From NCBI GenBank assembly GCA_905331475.1, contig CAJNYU010001119.1:222588-286587 (forward strand): a stretch of DNA of 64,000 nt, in the 5' to 3' direction. Below, in pieces: positions 25,390 to 39,491 of the stretch. This DNA comes from Rotaria socialis (taxonomy: Eukaryota; Rotifera; Eurotatoria; Philodinida; Philodinidae). A program made the position numbers and the translations under genes. The stretch's first letter is position 1. Each line of letters begins with the position of its first letter. Under the pieces are notes generated by a model. It was not told the origin of the DNA. It made no database searches and saw only the letters and a list, made by a program, of their open reading frames with translations.

Positions 25390-27983
25390 CTGTCAACATA
25401 AAATGATGATTCTTCGTATATTGATGAGAATAGCTTTTCTGGGTTGATCGTATCGGATGAATCACTATTATGATAGATGAAGTATACCTTATTTTTGATT
25501 TTGGTGAATAAAAATGATAACTTTCTTCGTCAACATACTAACAAAATGATATGTCAATATAATCACGGGTTAAGGTTTCAAACGAACTCATAAACAAGTC
25601 GTAGTATTGAATGGCTTGCATTTTTCTTGTATAATAATGTTGTCATAAACTTAGTTACTACGAAGAATCGTTCGTTTTCCATAATAATTCTCCTAATATG
25701 CGTTGATCACGATATAGAAATAATATTCAACATTTTATTTTTATTTTTGATAGTTATTAGAATAGAAATAAAATGCTTTGGTGACTACATTAATGATCGA
25801 CCTAGAATTTTAGAACAATGACGCATTGATCATCAAAAGACTACTTTTTTAAATTTATTAAAGATCCGAACAATATTTCGAAAGTGACAAATGAATAGCT
25901 CACTGAATTGTTTCATCAAAAAAGTAAAGAGTTACATAGTACGAAATTTTTTTATAAAATTTCGACTATTCATTTTGGGACTTTTTTCCCGATATCAAAA
26001 GGATGAAATGAAGACTAGAAGAAGAATCATGAATGGTTTTATACGATTGTGTTCTTTCTACTTCAAGTAATAATATCTAGATATTCGAATAAAATTCTTT
26101 GCTCTCTCTCGAAAGCGTTTAGATTGCCATGAGACGTTCATTAATACATTAGTTCGATGCATCACAATGTATATTTGTGAGCACAACAATACAACATCAA
26201 TAGTGAGCTGCCAGCTTATCAGAGCATCGTACACGGCTACGATTGATTCGAGAGATACAAATATACTGCTAGTATTGTATGCCTAATATTTATATACATC
26301 AATCAAATGTTCGTTTGAAAAGGTAAAGATAAAATAGCATTAATATTTGACGGTAAGTGCCAAAACTAACGAATCCAGCAAAATACACCAGTTCTACAGT
26401 GTTTTCAAAAGAAATGATTCAATTTTTGATTTAACCAAACTTTCTTTGCCGTTTTCTTTACTAGTCAATTGTATGAATTTTAATGTATTTTCTAATTCAC
26501 CTTCAGATATATTTCGAGCTGCGAAGTACTGCAATGTTTACGACTCGTCAGTCAATCTTTCTCATGCCCTCCAAGCTTAAGCATAGTGAACAGTCAACGA
26601 TGCAAGCAGTTGAGCTTGACAGTTTTTGCTGTAATAAACAGTTGCGGACATTGGCAATTTCAAGTACCATGACATGAAAATATAGCATAGGTTTCTTGCA
26701 CCTCTTGTCTGGACAGCCAAGATCTAGTTTTTTGCTGAACAATCAGATAACTGCTAATGGAACTAGACATTTCTGAAATTAAATTTTTGACGAATACTAG
26801 ATAACGATCTAGGATTCAGAATTTCTCAGAGAAAAATTGAACTATCAGTTGTCTATGGTCAAAAAGAACATGTTCGCAAAGTCAGTTTGAATAAATTCCT
26901 GATAGGAAGAAACAGTAAAATATGCATGAAAAATCAATTTGACTACGACTGCTTATCAAAAAGAAACGTTTTCACAGAAAATCATAAAAAGATTACTTAC
27001 ACGTTCAAAGAGGATATCAACATTTTAAACATTCAACAATTAAGTAATTAATTATTCTCCATGTGTGGGGGAAAGTATTTCCTATAACATCGAAATGTAG
27101 AAACAAAGTTTTCAGTAACGATTGACTGTTTTAACAAGATACAACCGAAGTGTACTCGTATCATTTAACATAATCTTGTCGAGATAATATCATATTTTTT
27201 ATTAATACAGGTCACTGGTCATCCATTGATCCTAACTCAATGTCTTCATACTATTCAAATTATAATAAAGCCACTACAACCACTCATAGATTTCTTACGC
27301 TACTATCACTTGGAATATAATGTCACATTGTTCTGGAAAACAAGTTATGCAGTACCTATTTTTTCATGATTCAATCTCTTTCGCTCTATTATATAGTTAC
27401 TCCTTCAACTGTCAGTGTAAATTACGTAAGAAGGCCAAATGAAAACTAATGCTGCATGAATATCGAATGTAAAAAATATTCACATACAATTCTAAATGAT
27501 CGATATGATCTTTCCCAAAACTAGGACAGATATGTACGTTTAAAACGAAATAACGATACTTGCGTAGTATATTAGTGCTTGAATTGTTAAGAGAAAAAGC
27601 TGAGTCGAATGAAACAGCAATTGAGAAAAGGATAACATGTAAATAGAGCGAAGCTCATTTATTTTGCCCCATTCATAATAAAGATCAAAGCATTGAATAT
27701 CAATATCGTCTTGATTATTCTAAAGATTCATCGGAGTATCTCATGAAAACATTATTTTTTTGCAAGTTTATACAATAACAGACGCTCTAAACAAACGAGC
27801 AAATACATGATTGAGCGCAACTTTGAAAACATGAAATAGACAGTTACAACACATGATGTATACACAAATCAAATACACAAAAGAAAAAGAATATATATAT
27901 ATATATATGTATATGTGTTTGAGGAAATTATGACTAGTCATGAATACAGCTAAGATATCCTCTATATTATTGGTTTTTGTTTT
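25390..27983. other. Non-coding stretch between the calcium sensor and the DUF4211 gene
   Basis: The two flanking genes converge here, so both 3' untranslated regions lie within it. It holds A/T-rich sequence with an AT-dinucleotide run near 27893-27907. Overlapping frames on both strands at 26347-26742 have no domain or splice partners. Nothing else is supported. Confidence 0.5.
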
Positions 27984-30900
27984 TTACCAAGCTATTTCGA
28001 CATTTGAAAAAATGTATGTATCTGCTTGTTGCATAATAGATTCAAAACGATCGAATAACTAAATTTCGTACATAAATCAATAGAAGAATGGATGAAAAAA
28101 TAAAAAAATAATTTACTTCTTGTAACCATGCAGTATCTCCGCAAATTGCACTAATTAATTCAGTTGCTTCAGCTGTTGGATTCAAAGCTTGTAATTCAAC
28201 AACCTTGTAAAACATATCATGAAAAGAGCAATAAATAAATATTGTATTTATTTACCTTTTGTTGTGCATGACAAAACATATGATAAATATGATGTTTGAG
28301 TTGATGAGCTGTTTGAGCTAAGACAGCTATATTTTCACATACAAATATTTCCTACATTGAAAAGTAAATATTGCTATTTTTGACACAACAAAATATCGAA
28401 GATAAATTTTTACCAATATTTGTAATGGAGTTTCACTTGCTTTTAATGTATCAACATCGTATTGATTTCCATGAAAACGTAAGGTATGTGATACTGATTG
28501 AGATTTATCTTCAGTAACCTAGATTAATCAAATTCGTTGTTTTAATGAATTTTTTGTTTTCGAATTTACTTGACAATGCAATTGTCGTTGTGGTTGAGCA
28601 ATAATATCAAGTAAAGGATATTTAGCAACTGCATACTATTAAAATAAAATATTTTTTAAATGGAAGAAAATTTTCGAATTTATTTATTATACCGGAAATG
28701 TTTCAATCGTACGTCTTGATTGAATAACATAATTATAACGTTGTTCAAGTATTTCATCAATCAATCGAATATATGTTGCATATTCATCTAGTCAAAAGAC
28801 AAAGATTGAATTAGCTTTAAAATGAAGAGCATACAATTAATCCACGTTACCGGTATTTGCTTTAATTCGTGGTAACACATCAGCATCATAAACATGATTA
28901 ACAAGTACTTGGGCATAAACATCATGTTGAATACGTACTGAACTCATATAACCATGAATTCTATGCATAAGAAAATTTCTCAATCGATTTTTAATTCCAA
29001 CATTATATAATTGACGATATCTTACTTAAGCTTTATTGGATGGGATTCATTAACGATACGAACTACTTCTTGATTATTATGTAATCCTTTTAATTCACAT
29101 TTTAGTGGAACATAATCTTCATACACATTGGTATAGAACATTCCCTATCAAAAGAAATAAATCAATTATATTCCTATTCAATAAATATCATGTTCAAAAA
29201 AAACAAATAAATAAAAGTAAATGAAAACGTTAAAAGTTTGTACATCGTTTTATCAATATGATAAACTGCTTTTCAATGCTATGCAATGATCGAATATTGT
29301 TATAACAGAGATGGTTGAGTCCAACATTTTCGACTCAGGCGTTTTCTATTTTAATTATCATTGCATCTTAAAATACTCGACCTTAATAGCATTTCTTTTG
29401 TTGCTTTATAATTACAATTTATATTCAGAACAAAATTAGAAGTGTACAGTAATGTAGGGAATAAAAGTTTTCTAGATCATGCTTGGAATTCAAAACTATG
29501 ATTGAATATTTTATGATTAGATACGAAATATTCTATAAACCATATGAATTAGAACATACTAAATAAGTAGAAAACAAAATTGCATTGAAAAGTATATTCG
29601 AGTGTAACAAAAAAAAATATTCGGGATCATTTTTCTCTAAAAACAAGACTGAAATATAGCTCAGTTATATATAATTCTAGAATTAACTCCTACTATTCTG
29701 GTATTTACATAAGATACCTTCAAAGTAGGATCATTGATGGAAAAAGATGTTAACATAGATTCATCAGTTGCTATTCTTACTCTCTCAAAAGGTCTGACAT
29801 CAAGTATAATAAACCTGTGATATTTTTCTTAGATTTGCAAAAAAACATCAATCGATTCGATCTTTATCAAATCAAAATACCTCATTAATTCAGTTTTATC
29901 TTCTTCTTCTTTTCAAAAAAATTGAATGCCAACAGTCGATCATATTATGCTTATCTCTCTCATTATTCAACACATTTGTTTTGTTATGATGATAACAATT
30001 TTCCAAAGCATGATCTAATGTCATACAGAATATACAAGGAAAATTTCTTATTCTCAAATCTCAGCTGCTACGGACTTTGATGACATGTATACGTTCATCT
30101 ATTGATATTATTGCAAATAAACTGAGACAGTAATGATTACAAAACAACGATGTCAATTTATTTGCACCATTACAATATCTCTTTTTGTCATATTTGAAAA
30201 CTAGTTCATCCAAAGGATCAGCTGGACTAGAAGTTATCTTTTTACTTCAACCAACGAAAGGCTTCTCAATTTCGAACAGTATATTGAATTTGATACAAAA
30301 AAAGAACGATAAATCATCAATCGCAAAGTACAATTTTGTTGCTAGACTTCCTATATAGAATCTTCTTTGACTCTAGTATTTGATCTAATTTTCTGAAAGA
30401 AATGAAATCGTTTCTTATAATTTCGAGTTGATAAACATTTCTTGGACACTCAATTTACTTTCTCATAATCATCATAGTGTAGTTCCCTATAATCTAAGGT
30501 TCTTATCCTACGACGATCATAACATATTATTATTAGCGCATATTCAAACAATCGTAGAGCATTGGATGAGAATAAAAAAAAATTCATTTTTCTTTTTAGG
30601 ATTTGAATCGAGTAAATCGTAGTTTCCTACAAATGAAATATTTTTCTTACTTCATCTGTGGCTTCCCAAGCAATTTCTGAATCAGCAAGTACTGTATCAT
30701 ATTTTAATAATAGTGTTTTTGTATGAACTTTCCATACAGGAAAATGAAGTAAATTAAGAAAATGTCCTTTATAAAGTAAAAATTGGCCAATTTCAAATGG
30801 TATTTCTGGACCCATTTCTCCTACTATAAAAGAAATCGTTTATTAATTAAATGTATTTTCTATTATACGTAGTTAAATAAATCTAACCTTCTTCAGAATA

Positions 30901-33900
30901 TTGTTGTGTACCAGTATTTGTTGTAACTGCTTGATTATTTGTTGTTTCTTGTTGTTTAGCATTATTAGATGAATCTTGTTGATTACGTTCAGTAACGACT
31001 TGTTGCTGAAGTGCAGCACTGGCCAGTTGTAATTGTTCATTTTTAAGATCGTATAAAGCTGCTGCTGCTAACGATGGGCGATCAATATCCATATAAGAGG
31101 ATGCACTAAAAACAATATTAAAATTAACATTAAAACAATGCTCGATAGATGATCTATCTACTTGGTAGTTGTTGATTGATAAACACCTTCATTTATTGAA
31201 TTAACATCTAAAAATAACGATTTGTTATTGTATTCGAAAGATAGAATATTGATTTAAACGTTTACTAGTACTATTTGTACCGAAATTTCTTTTTGATATT
31301 GCTGCAGCTAAAAGTGCATCTGCTGTTTGCTAAATAAAAAATAAAAAACAATTTTGTCAAAAATGAAAATAAGACTTGATATGAAATTAAACCTTTTCGC
31401 TTTGTATTCGATTAGGATCATTTGTTGCAAGTAAATCATTCGAAAGATAATTAGTTGAATTTTGATTTGTTTGTTGTTGTTGCTGCTGCTGCTGTTGTTG
31501 TCCTTGTACCATTTCATTTAATTGACTAAGTATTGCAGCTGCTGATGCTGTAGCTGATTCAATACCTTCATTACCATTTGTTGTCTGTGATACTGTAAGT
31601 GTTCCAGCACTTAATTGATCAATGATATGTTGTGGTAATGTTATTGTGGTCTAAAGTCAGACATTTTTTCATTAGAATTACTACGAAAAAAAATATAGTT
31701 CGCTGATGTGCATATCAATTTTTAAGATAATATTGTTATAAATGATACGCTTTCATATTTTTCTACTAATCCGTATTAGAGGAATCTTTGAATGAATACT
31801 CTTCTACCTGCAACAACTACATAATTTTTAATATCTGAGTTATAACATGTCAAGTCAAATTTATGTTACTCGATATAGAATCATTCTACACGCAGGGTAA
31901 TACTCTCTCATAGTCCTATGTTTCGGATACGACTTGTTCATAAAACGTTGATCTTAGACAAATACTGAAGAAAGTATTCCTAATTTTGAGAAATATGCAT
32001 TTATGCCTTTGTTGAGAAAACAAAATCATACTATATGAAGCCTATAAACTACAATTATAATACTTCTTTTCAATTGTGTTATACAGAAACAAATTATTTT
32101 TCTTACAGCATTGTTAAGCATGTTTGGTATTGATTGTGCATTACGAAATAAACCAGTTAATGTATTTAAATCTTGTTGTTGAGAGTTCGGTGTTAATGTT
32201 ATTGTCTGTGGTAGAAATGCACCTGTCTGATTATTTGCTGTCGTTGGAAGATTTTTCAATAATGGATTAATTTTAACACCTTTACTATCATCATATAATG
32301 GTCGACCAATAACCATAATTTCTTCAATACGTGATTCATCATTAACCATATAAGTTTGATAACCCATTGTACCTGTTGGTTGACCAAGAGAACTTAAAAC
32401 AATGCCAGCATTTACTGCACCAATATAAACATTATCTTTAGGTTTTCGCATAATTGGTTCATTGGCTAAGGCTTCTAATGATGGCATTTTTTCTCCGGCA
32501 AGGAATTTTAGAAAAGCATTTTGAAATGAATTTTCTTTTGGATCATAACGAATTTCAACTGAATGAAAAATAGTTTTGCTTTAAAATTTAATTACAAGAA
32601 AATAAAGTCGTACTTTGCTTTCGCTTTGGTGGTGGAGCTGAAACACGTTGAACAGATTCTTCGACATTTTGTACATGAAAGGCATTGGTATTAACCTAGA
32701 ATATTCAATTAGATAAAGGATTGAATGAACGAAGTTTTCTGTTATACTTTGCTTTGGAATGATTGTTTATGTTGAACAATTGATGGATTCATTGTTGCAG
32801 GCGCTATAGGTTTTGGTGTTGGTTTTGGTTGAATAGGAACAGGTGTTGATGCAACTGGTTGAGTATGAGTCGTTTGAATAGTGGGCATTGAAGAAATTTG
32901 CAATATTTGTTGCTGTAAACCAGCAGGAATTTGTGACACTTGTTGCTCAGCATAATGGGAGAATAAAGAACCTAAAAAATTTAATTTATAAGAGAAACGA
33001 TCGTCTATTAGCAATCTCAATGAAAAATCTGCTATCTTATTCGTTAAGAAAGAATAGGTAGTTAGATCAAATAGTTTCATAGGTGAAAACCGATTATATT
33101 TATGCTTCTAAAAATGAAATTTGAACAAGCCCAGTGATGTGATTCAAATTTATCTTATATCTAAGATAGTTTGGTCTTGACCGAAGGAGCTCCTATCAAT
33201 TATTTTGCCACCTTGAACTAAAGCAAGAAATCTTGTATTCAGTCAACCATATTCCTCACTTCTCATCTTGTTATGATATATTTATCTTGAGTTATGTAAA
33301 ATTTATAGATCTATTTTTTCATTTCATTTTCATCAAACTATAAATCTACTTTATATAACTGAATCATTTTGTATGATTAAACACTAGCAAAGATGACTTT
33401 TACGATTGATAATCCAGCCTTTGATTTATCAGATCGTCGCGTCAAATTTTCAGTCGCAGATCGATAAATCTTTTTTTCTTTGAGTACACAACTAAGCCTA
33501 TTGAAAGTTAAACACGAATATCTTGAATATACATTGAGAAAAAGATGATTCTAGAAAAATCATTTTTCATTTTCTCATTGCAGACTGATCAAATAAAACT
33601 CAATAGAATGAACCTTAGAAATGTCACATCACTATTTCTATCGGACAATTTAAACATCATTTTCTTAACATAAATAGTCCTGATAAAAACTTGTAGAAAT
33701 TAATATGCCAGTCAGTTCAAATCAGTCGAGTAGTAGTGTGTAATGGTTTGTATTCATTAAGTTTCATATATCCGTTCTTTCTTTGGTTTACATCATCTTT
33801 GAACTGACATCTGATACGACTAACTTACCATCTTGTAGGAGTGCATTTATATCTTGATCTTTATCGATGATAACATCTAGATAGGAAAAACAAAGACTTG

Positions 33901-34174
33901 TTATCGATTGAAATTCATACAAATTGATTCATTTACATTGATCTTGCCCTTGATCATCTGTAATAATCAAGATTTGTTGATTCTCTGTTATATGATTTTG
34001 TAATTGATTTATTAATTCAGCTTGGCTTGTTGCAGTTGTAGTATCTTGTATTATAACCAAATCACTATTTCCAACATTGTTTGTCGGTAAAACATTACCA
34101 GTTGTTTGTAAAACAGTACTCGGTAATACTTGGGAAACACCGGCCGTTGTTAACGGAACGATATTACCAAACAT
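27984..34174 (-). CDS. Gln-rich nuclear protein with DUF4211-like C-terminus (QSER1/PRR12-like)
   Basis: Exons (minus): 34174-33937, 33876-33829, 32971-32748, 32695-32614, 32558-32107, 31650-31393, 31329-31272, 31207-31162, 31105-30888, 30823-30651, 29144-29026, 28960-28851, 28787-28693, 28635-28570, 28518-28414, 28351-28256, 28203-28117, 28058-27984. The sum is 2550 nt, 849 aa. The N-terminal half is Q/T/P/N-rich with a pure Q run (31484-31512), as in transcriptional regulators. Middle motifs are SFQNAFLKFLAGEK and a short PPPKRKQ basic patch. The C-terminal ~300 residues are ordered: GQFLLYKGHF...PVWKVHTKTLLLKY, then YVPLKCELKG and HTLRFHGNQYDVDTLKASET, ending in an alpha-helical stretch. 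The last part resembles DUF4211, found in QSER1 and PRR12, chromatin-associated proteins. Gene structure is firm; family assignment is from memory of the domain pattern and moderate. Intron 30650-29145 is 1.5 kb. Confidence 0.75.
29145..30650 (-). other. 1.5-kb intron of the DUF4211 gene
   Basis: Donor GAA|GTAAG at 30650, acceptor tttgatag before 29144, phase 0. The interior is A/T-rich without supported exon or RNA gene. A short frame at 30428-30622 on plus is not supported by anything else. Confidence 0.6.
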
Positions 34175-37100
34175 TGTAAAAAAAACTTCGAAAAGAGAAA
34201 TCTAAAAGAAATATTCTGATAATATTTTCTTCATCACAATTGGATTGTTTGCATTTTTTCATTTGACACAAAGAACGAATCGAATGTTCGATTAGCAGAA
34301 ACTTGGAACCAATAATATCATATTAAAAGCTTTTGAGAGATGTCGCTATTGTCTATACGAGTATACCTATTGCAGAACAATAACTTCGATAACGTTTGTT
34401 CATGATGAGAACAACAACGATTATGCAACGCTAGCTCTACACGGACAAAACACACTCCGAAAATATTGTTAATATCACGGCTATTTATATTGTAATCATA
34501 TTTGTCGCTCACAATATTCATGGGTTTATTCTCTCTACGAGAGACTCATTATCACACACTGACAACTTACTATTACCTCTTCAATTGGTTTCTAAGGTCC
34601 ATGATGACATATTATTCTTTCCTAGTTATTCTTCGAGATCCAGCAACAGCTGAAATGATGAGTACGAAAGGAGTTCCACTCAAATTTACTATAAAATGTA
34701 TGTTTTTTGTAATAACTAAAGCTTCTATTGAAATGTTGATGAGGCATTCATCACTCTAATTGCAGTTGGTTGAAAAAAATCTCTATTTACCAAGTTTATT
34801 AAAAAAAGTTGGTAATCCCAAGATAGTATGCCAATTTAAAGAAAGCATTGATTTTAAGTCATGTTTGATTATCAAATATATTCATAGTTAGTTGAATTTC
34901 AGTAAACGGAGAATTTGTCTTGCTTTAACAAGAAAATAAATCTTGATTCATTGGAAAATCATTTTTAAAATGAAACAATTCTGTCAAATTTAAGTTTATT
35001 CAAACAGTGATCAGAAAAAATGTTGCCTAGTCTCTCTTAAGCTAACTTAAAAAATGTTTTATGATTTCTATTTTAGAAGCTGTGAGTTAAACTTTTAGAG
35101 AATCGTCGAGTTAAAGTTTTTGTACTCAAATTACAAGAAATAGAGGCGAAAATTATTTCAAGCAATACCAATGAACAAAAAAAAACATTACTCTGTACGA
35201 TCGGACACATAAATGTAATTTATTTTTTAATTGGAAGCACTCCAATAAGAGATAGCGTGTCAATTACAATAATCTCCTCAATTTCAAATATACTAGAGAA
35301 CTCATCTGGATACAAATCACAAAATTATACATAGTTCTTCAATAGTTATGATCTAGTTTATTCATTGATAGTGTAGAATCGTTATTGTTGAGACATAATA
35401 ATTGAATAAAATAGAAAATTTTGATATACTTTGATCGGTCATCAATAGATATTCGAAGAAAAACAAATATGAAATTGAATCTCTGTAAAAAAAATCGGAA
35501 ACTCTTAGACATTACGGCAGAACAAACTCTCGGTTTATCATTCGCGCAATTTTTCATGTGCTAGCAGATTTTTTTGCATTATAAATAAGCGTATAGTACG
35601 TGTTGTCTATATGATTCTCATTTAGAAAAGGTAATTTTTAGTTTATAAACCGTAGCAATAAGAAGTGCGGTCTCAACGTGTCATGATTTGTTACCTTCAG
35701 CAGCACATCTTTCCAAATTCTCTTATTCGAACATTCATTGCATAAATTCAAAAATATTTTATGCTTCAAATGACAATAGCTTTTCATGTACAATAATAAT
35801 ACATGACTTTAATATTAATTTAAAAGTACATGTTTTACAAAAATAACAAAATCATTAGCGCAGTGATTCATGAGATGTCCTTCATAGTTAGGTTTCAATT
35901 TACTGGCACGTTGAAGAACAACATAATTTAACTTCTTTCTATAATAGATCGAGTATAGAGCAATAGAAAACTGAATATTTCCGAAATGTAGAACTTTTAT
36001 TTCAAAAAATAATCATAATTAACTATTTTTCCTTTATTATATTTTAAACTATTTTCTATTACAAGGTACTTATTCATTGTTCAATATATTTTCAATAGAT
36101 TCGTATGCTAAATGCACGGAACTGCGGCTAATCACTCGTGAGACATATCAATTTGTTTCAAAACATAAAATTTATAAATATTTAAATGTCACATATTATC
36201 ATATGGTGTGTAATTGTTAAAACAAATCTACATCTAACACAACATGATGAAATTTTTCATTTTGTCACGTGTCACCATCACAATAAATAAGTGATAGAAA
36301 GTATATTGAATGGTTGGGAAAAGAAAAATTATATTGACTTTGACAGGAAAACTTTCTATAGAACACTTTCAATCATAAGGAATATTTGTTGCCATACTTA
36401 ATAACGCAAACAAAAATTTCTTCTGATAATTATTACTAATGGAATAAATTCAGACATCTGAAATCTGATATTCCTGCAATGGAATGTTCTCAAACAGGAA
36501 TACATTTGAAAAACAAGAATTAGTGTGAGAAAGCTTCAGGTATTTTCAATACAAGAGATTTTAATCAATTGACTTTGGTACATGTATGAGTATAAGTTTC
36601 TGAGCCTAAACTTTAAAATATTAGTCGACACCTTGTAGTACCTTGAAGGACATCTTGATTTGGAAAATTATATTTAATTACAGATTCATATATTGTCACT
36701 TCGAGTTCTCAGTTACTTTTAACATACATAGAAGTTATACTTCCCATTTTACAGTTGAAAATTTAGCTATTCTGAAACTAAACTGATGTTTCACACGCGG
36801 TACTCTTAGTTTGAATGTGCTCATGAGATATCTGATTCATTTTACTTAAAATAAACATAAATTTATAAGAAATTGTTGAAACAAATTACGTTTATATTTT
36901 AACTATCACAGTGAATGAACTCATTCTATGTCATCATAGTATAGAGACCTCTTATTAATAAATAAAGATTTGAAAAATGTTATCCAAGTATTTTTCAATT
37001 CGAATGCTCTACAAACAAATCAGTTAGTAGTCATTTCAATAATGTTCAAAACGTAAGTTGCGAAACGACTTAGAGGTCAACAACTAATTTTTCCCATCAA

Positions 37101-38222
37101 AAGTTGCCGACAATACCGATAATTGTACTTAGAGTTCTGACATATTTCAAGCATAGTAGACAACCATATGTTATCTTCATTTCATTAACATAATTCACGG
37201 AAATGATGTCATAAAAAGGAAATAGTAATTCGCCCATATGATTTCTGATCGAATACGGAAATATATTCTGATTACTGAATGGACTTGTACACGTTTTATT
37301 GGAAAAATTTTCTAATTTTTTTAGAGTATGTTTTTTTCTTCCAAGAACGTAATAGATATTAATGTCACATGTCCCTATGAATATATCATTATTTTTCTAT
37401 GTCTTGTCTCTATTCAACTTCAGATCCGACACAACAAGTGCCACTTTTTTTCACGCTGATTCATCCGTATTCAGGTGAGATCTTGCAATAGTAAACTCAA
37501 GTTTGATTGAGCAAAGTAACTTTGCCGGTTTTTCTTCGTTTTAATTAACTTCGATATCAAAATGTGTCTTACTACGCAAATCAAAAAATAATATATAAGA
37601 ATACTTCTAGATAAATGTCATAACTGCTCGTCTTACCAATGGATGAAATCCAGAAAATAATTTCTTTCAAAGCATTTCACAAGACGCAAAAAAATGCACT
37701 TAACTTGAAGTTATTTATAAGTATAAAATGATTATTCTCTTTCTTTTTCGCTACAAAAAATATTCAAGCACAAACATTAACCATTGGACAAGTCGAACCA
37801 TGGGATCTTGAGTTGTTCTATTCTTAGATCGATGTCCACCACTGTAATTTAAAATTGATAGTCGTATTGAATAATCAGTTCATACTTTTTCAAATCAATT
37901 TACAGCTCGTATGAATCTGACAATGCTACATAGTCATTCTTGTTATTGATAACCCTCTATAACGAATGTTGTATACATTCAATTCCTATTGATTTTCTCA
38001 CATCATTCGGAAGTATGCAAGTGGTTGTATATTTTTGTACTCTTGTAGAAATAAATAGCAGATCGATCAAAGTTTATCCTAGGTTTGATAAGGATATTCG
38101 AACAAAAGTTATTTTAACGAAATTTTTTATCGTTCTTTCTTCTTGTATTTTTTATTATATTTTATGGTAACAACAAAACAAAGCGCTTTTAAATTGTCGT
38201 TGTTGCTAGATTTAATTGATGT
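34175..38222. other. Non-coding stretch between the DUF4211 gene and RPS23
   Basis: About 4 kb of A/T-rich sequence with no recognisable coding domain. It should include the promoter of the DUF4211 gene (left end) and the 3' end of RPS23 (right end). A frame at 34502-34759 on plus contains a slightly complex stretch (RDPATAEMMSTKGVP) but no splice-linked neighbours. An acceptor-like ttcttttag lies 29 nt before the ATG of the DUF4211 gene. Confidence 0.5.
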
Positions 38223-38839
<617 letters not shown>

Positions 38840-39491
38840 TTTATTGAGATGACGACAATAAAATTAGTTGTTATCTAAAAAATTAAAACAAATTAACAAA
38901 CATTTACATTCGATGAACGTTAGCTGATATCTACGATATTATTTCGAAATAAATTTTTTTGTCGTATTGTGTTTATTTACAACACAACTTAAAAAAGCGA
39001 AGCAATCAAAAGAGTATTATTGTATTCGAACTGGAGGCACATTATAGATGTCACTTGATTAATTTATAAATAAATAACGTTGATTAGCTACACGTTTCTA
39101 TCAAAGATTAGCAACTTGTTTTTTCTTCTTCTTTATATTACTCTGAAAATGTATTTTTGTTTGAATATAGATTTAAAATTCTGTTCTCTTTGCTTTTACA
39201 TATAAACTACCAGTTCTATAGGGTTTCTTGCCAAGTAAAAAATGGCAGCTTCTTCTGTACATAACAATTTTTTTTCTTTTTTCTTCTTTCTTTCTTTGCT
39301 TTTTCTCACGACTAAAAAGCAACCCCAAAGTGTAAACACTCACAATAACGACATTTAAATCTATGACCCTACAAAGTTTGAAAATTTTTAGATGGAGACG
39401 TTTTTTTAATATCATTAACTATTTTTCGCTTTATGATCTGATGAAATAATTTTCAATTTATAAGAAAGGAAGAATCTTCTTTTAATGAAAC
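38840..39491. promoter_or_regulatory. Divergent intergenic region between RPS23 and ZFAND4
   Basis: The two start codons face away from each other across 652 bp, so both promoters and 5' untranslated regions must lie here. It has long T-rich and polypyrimidine tracts (about 39115-39135 and 39270-39300). No canonical TATA box stands out for either gene. Confidence 0.5.
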
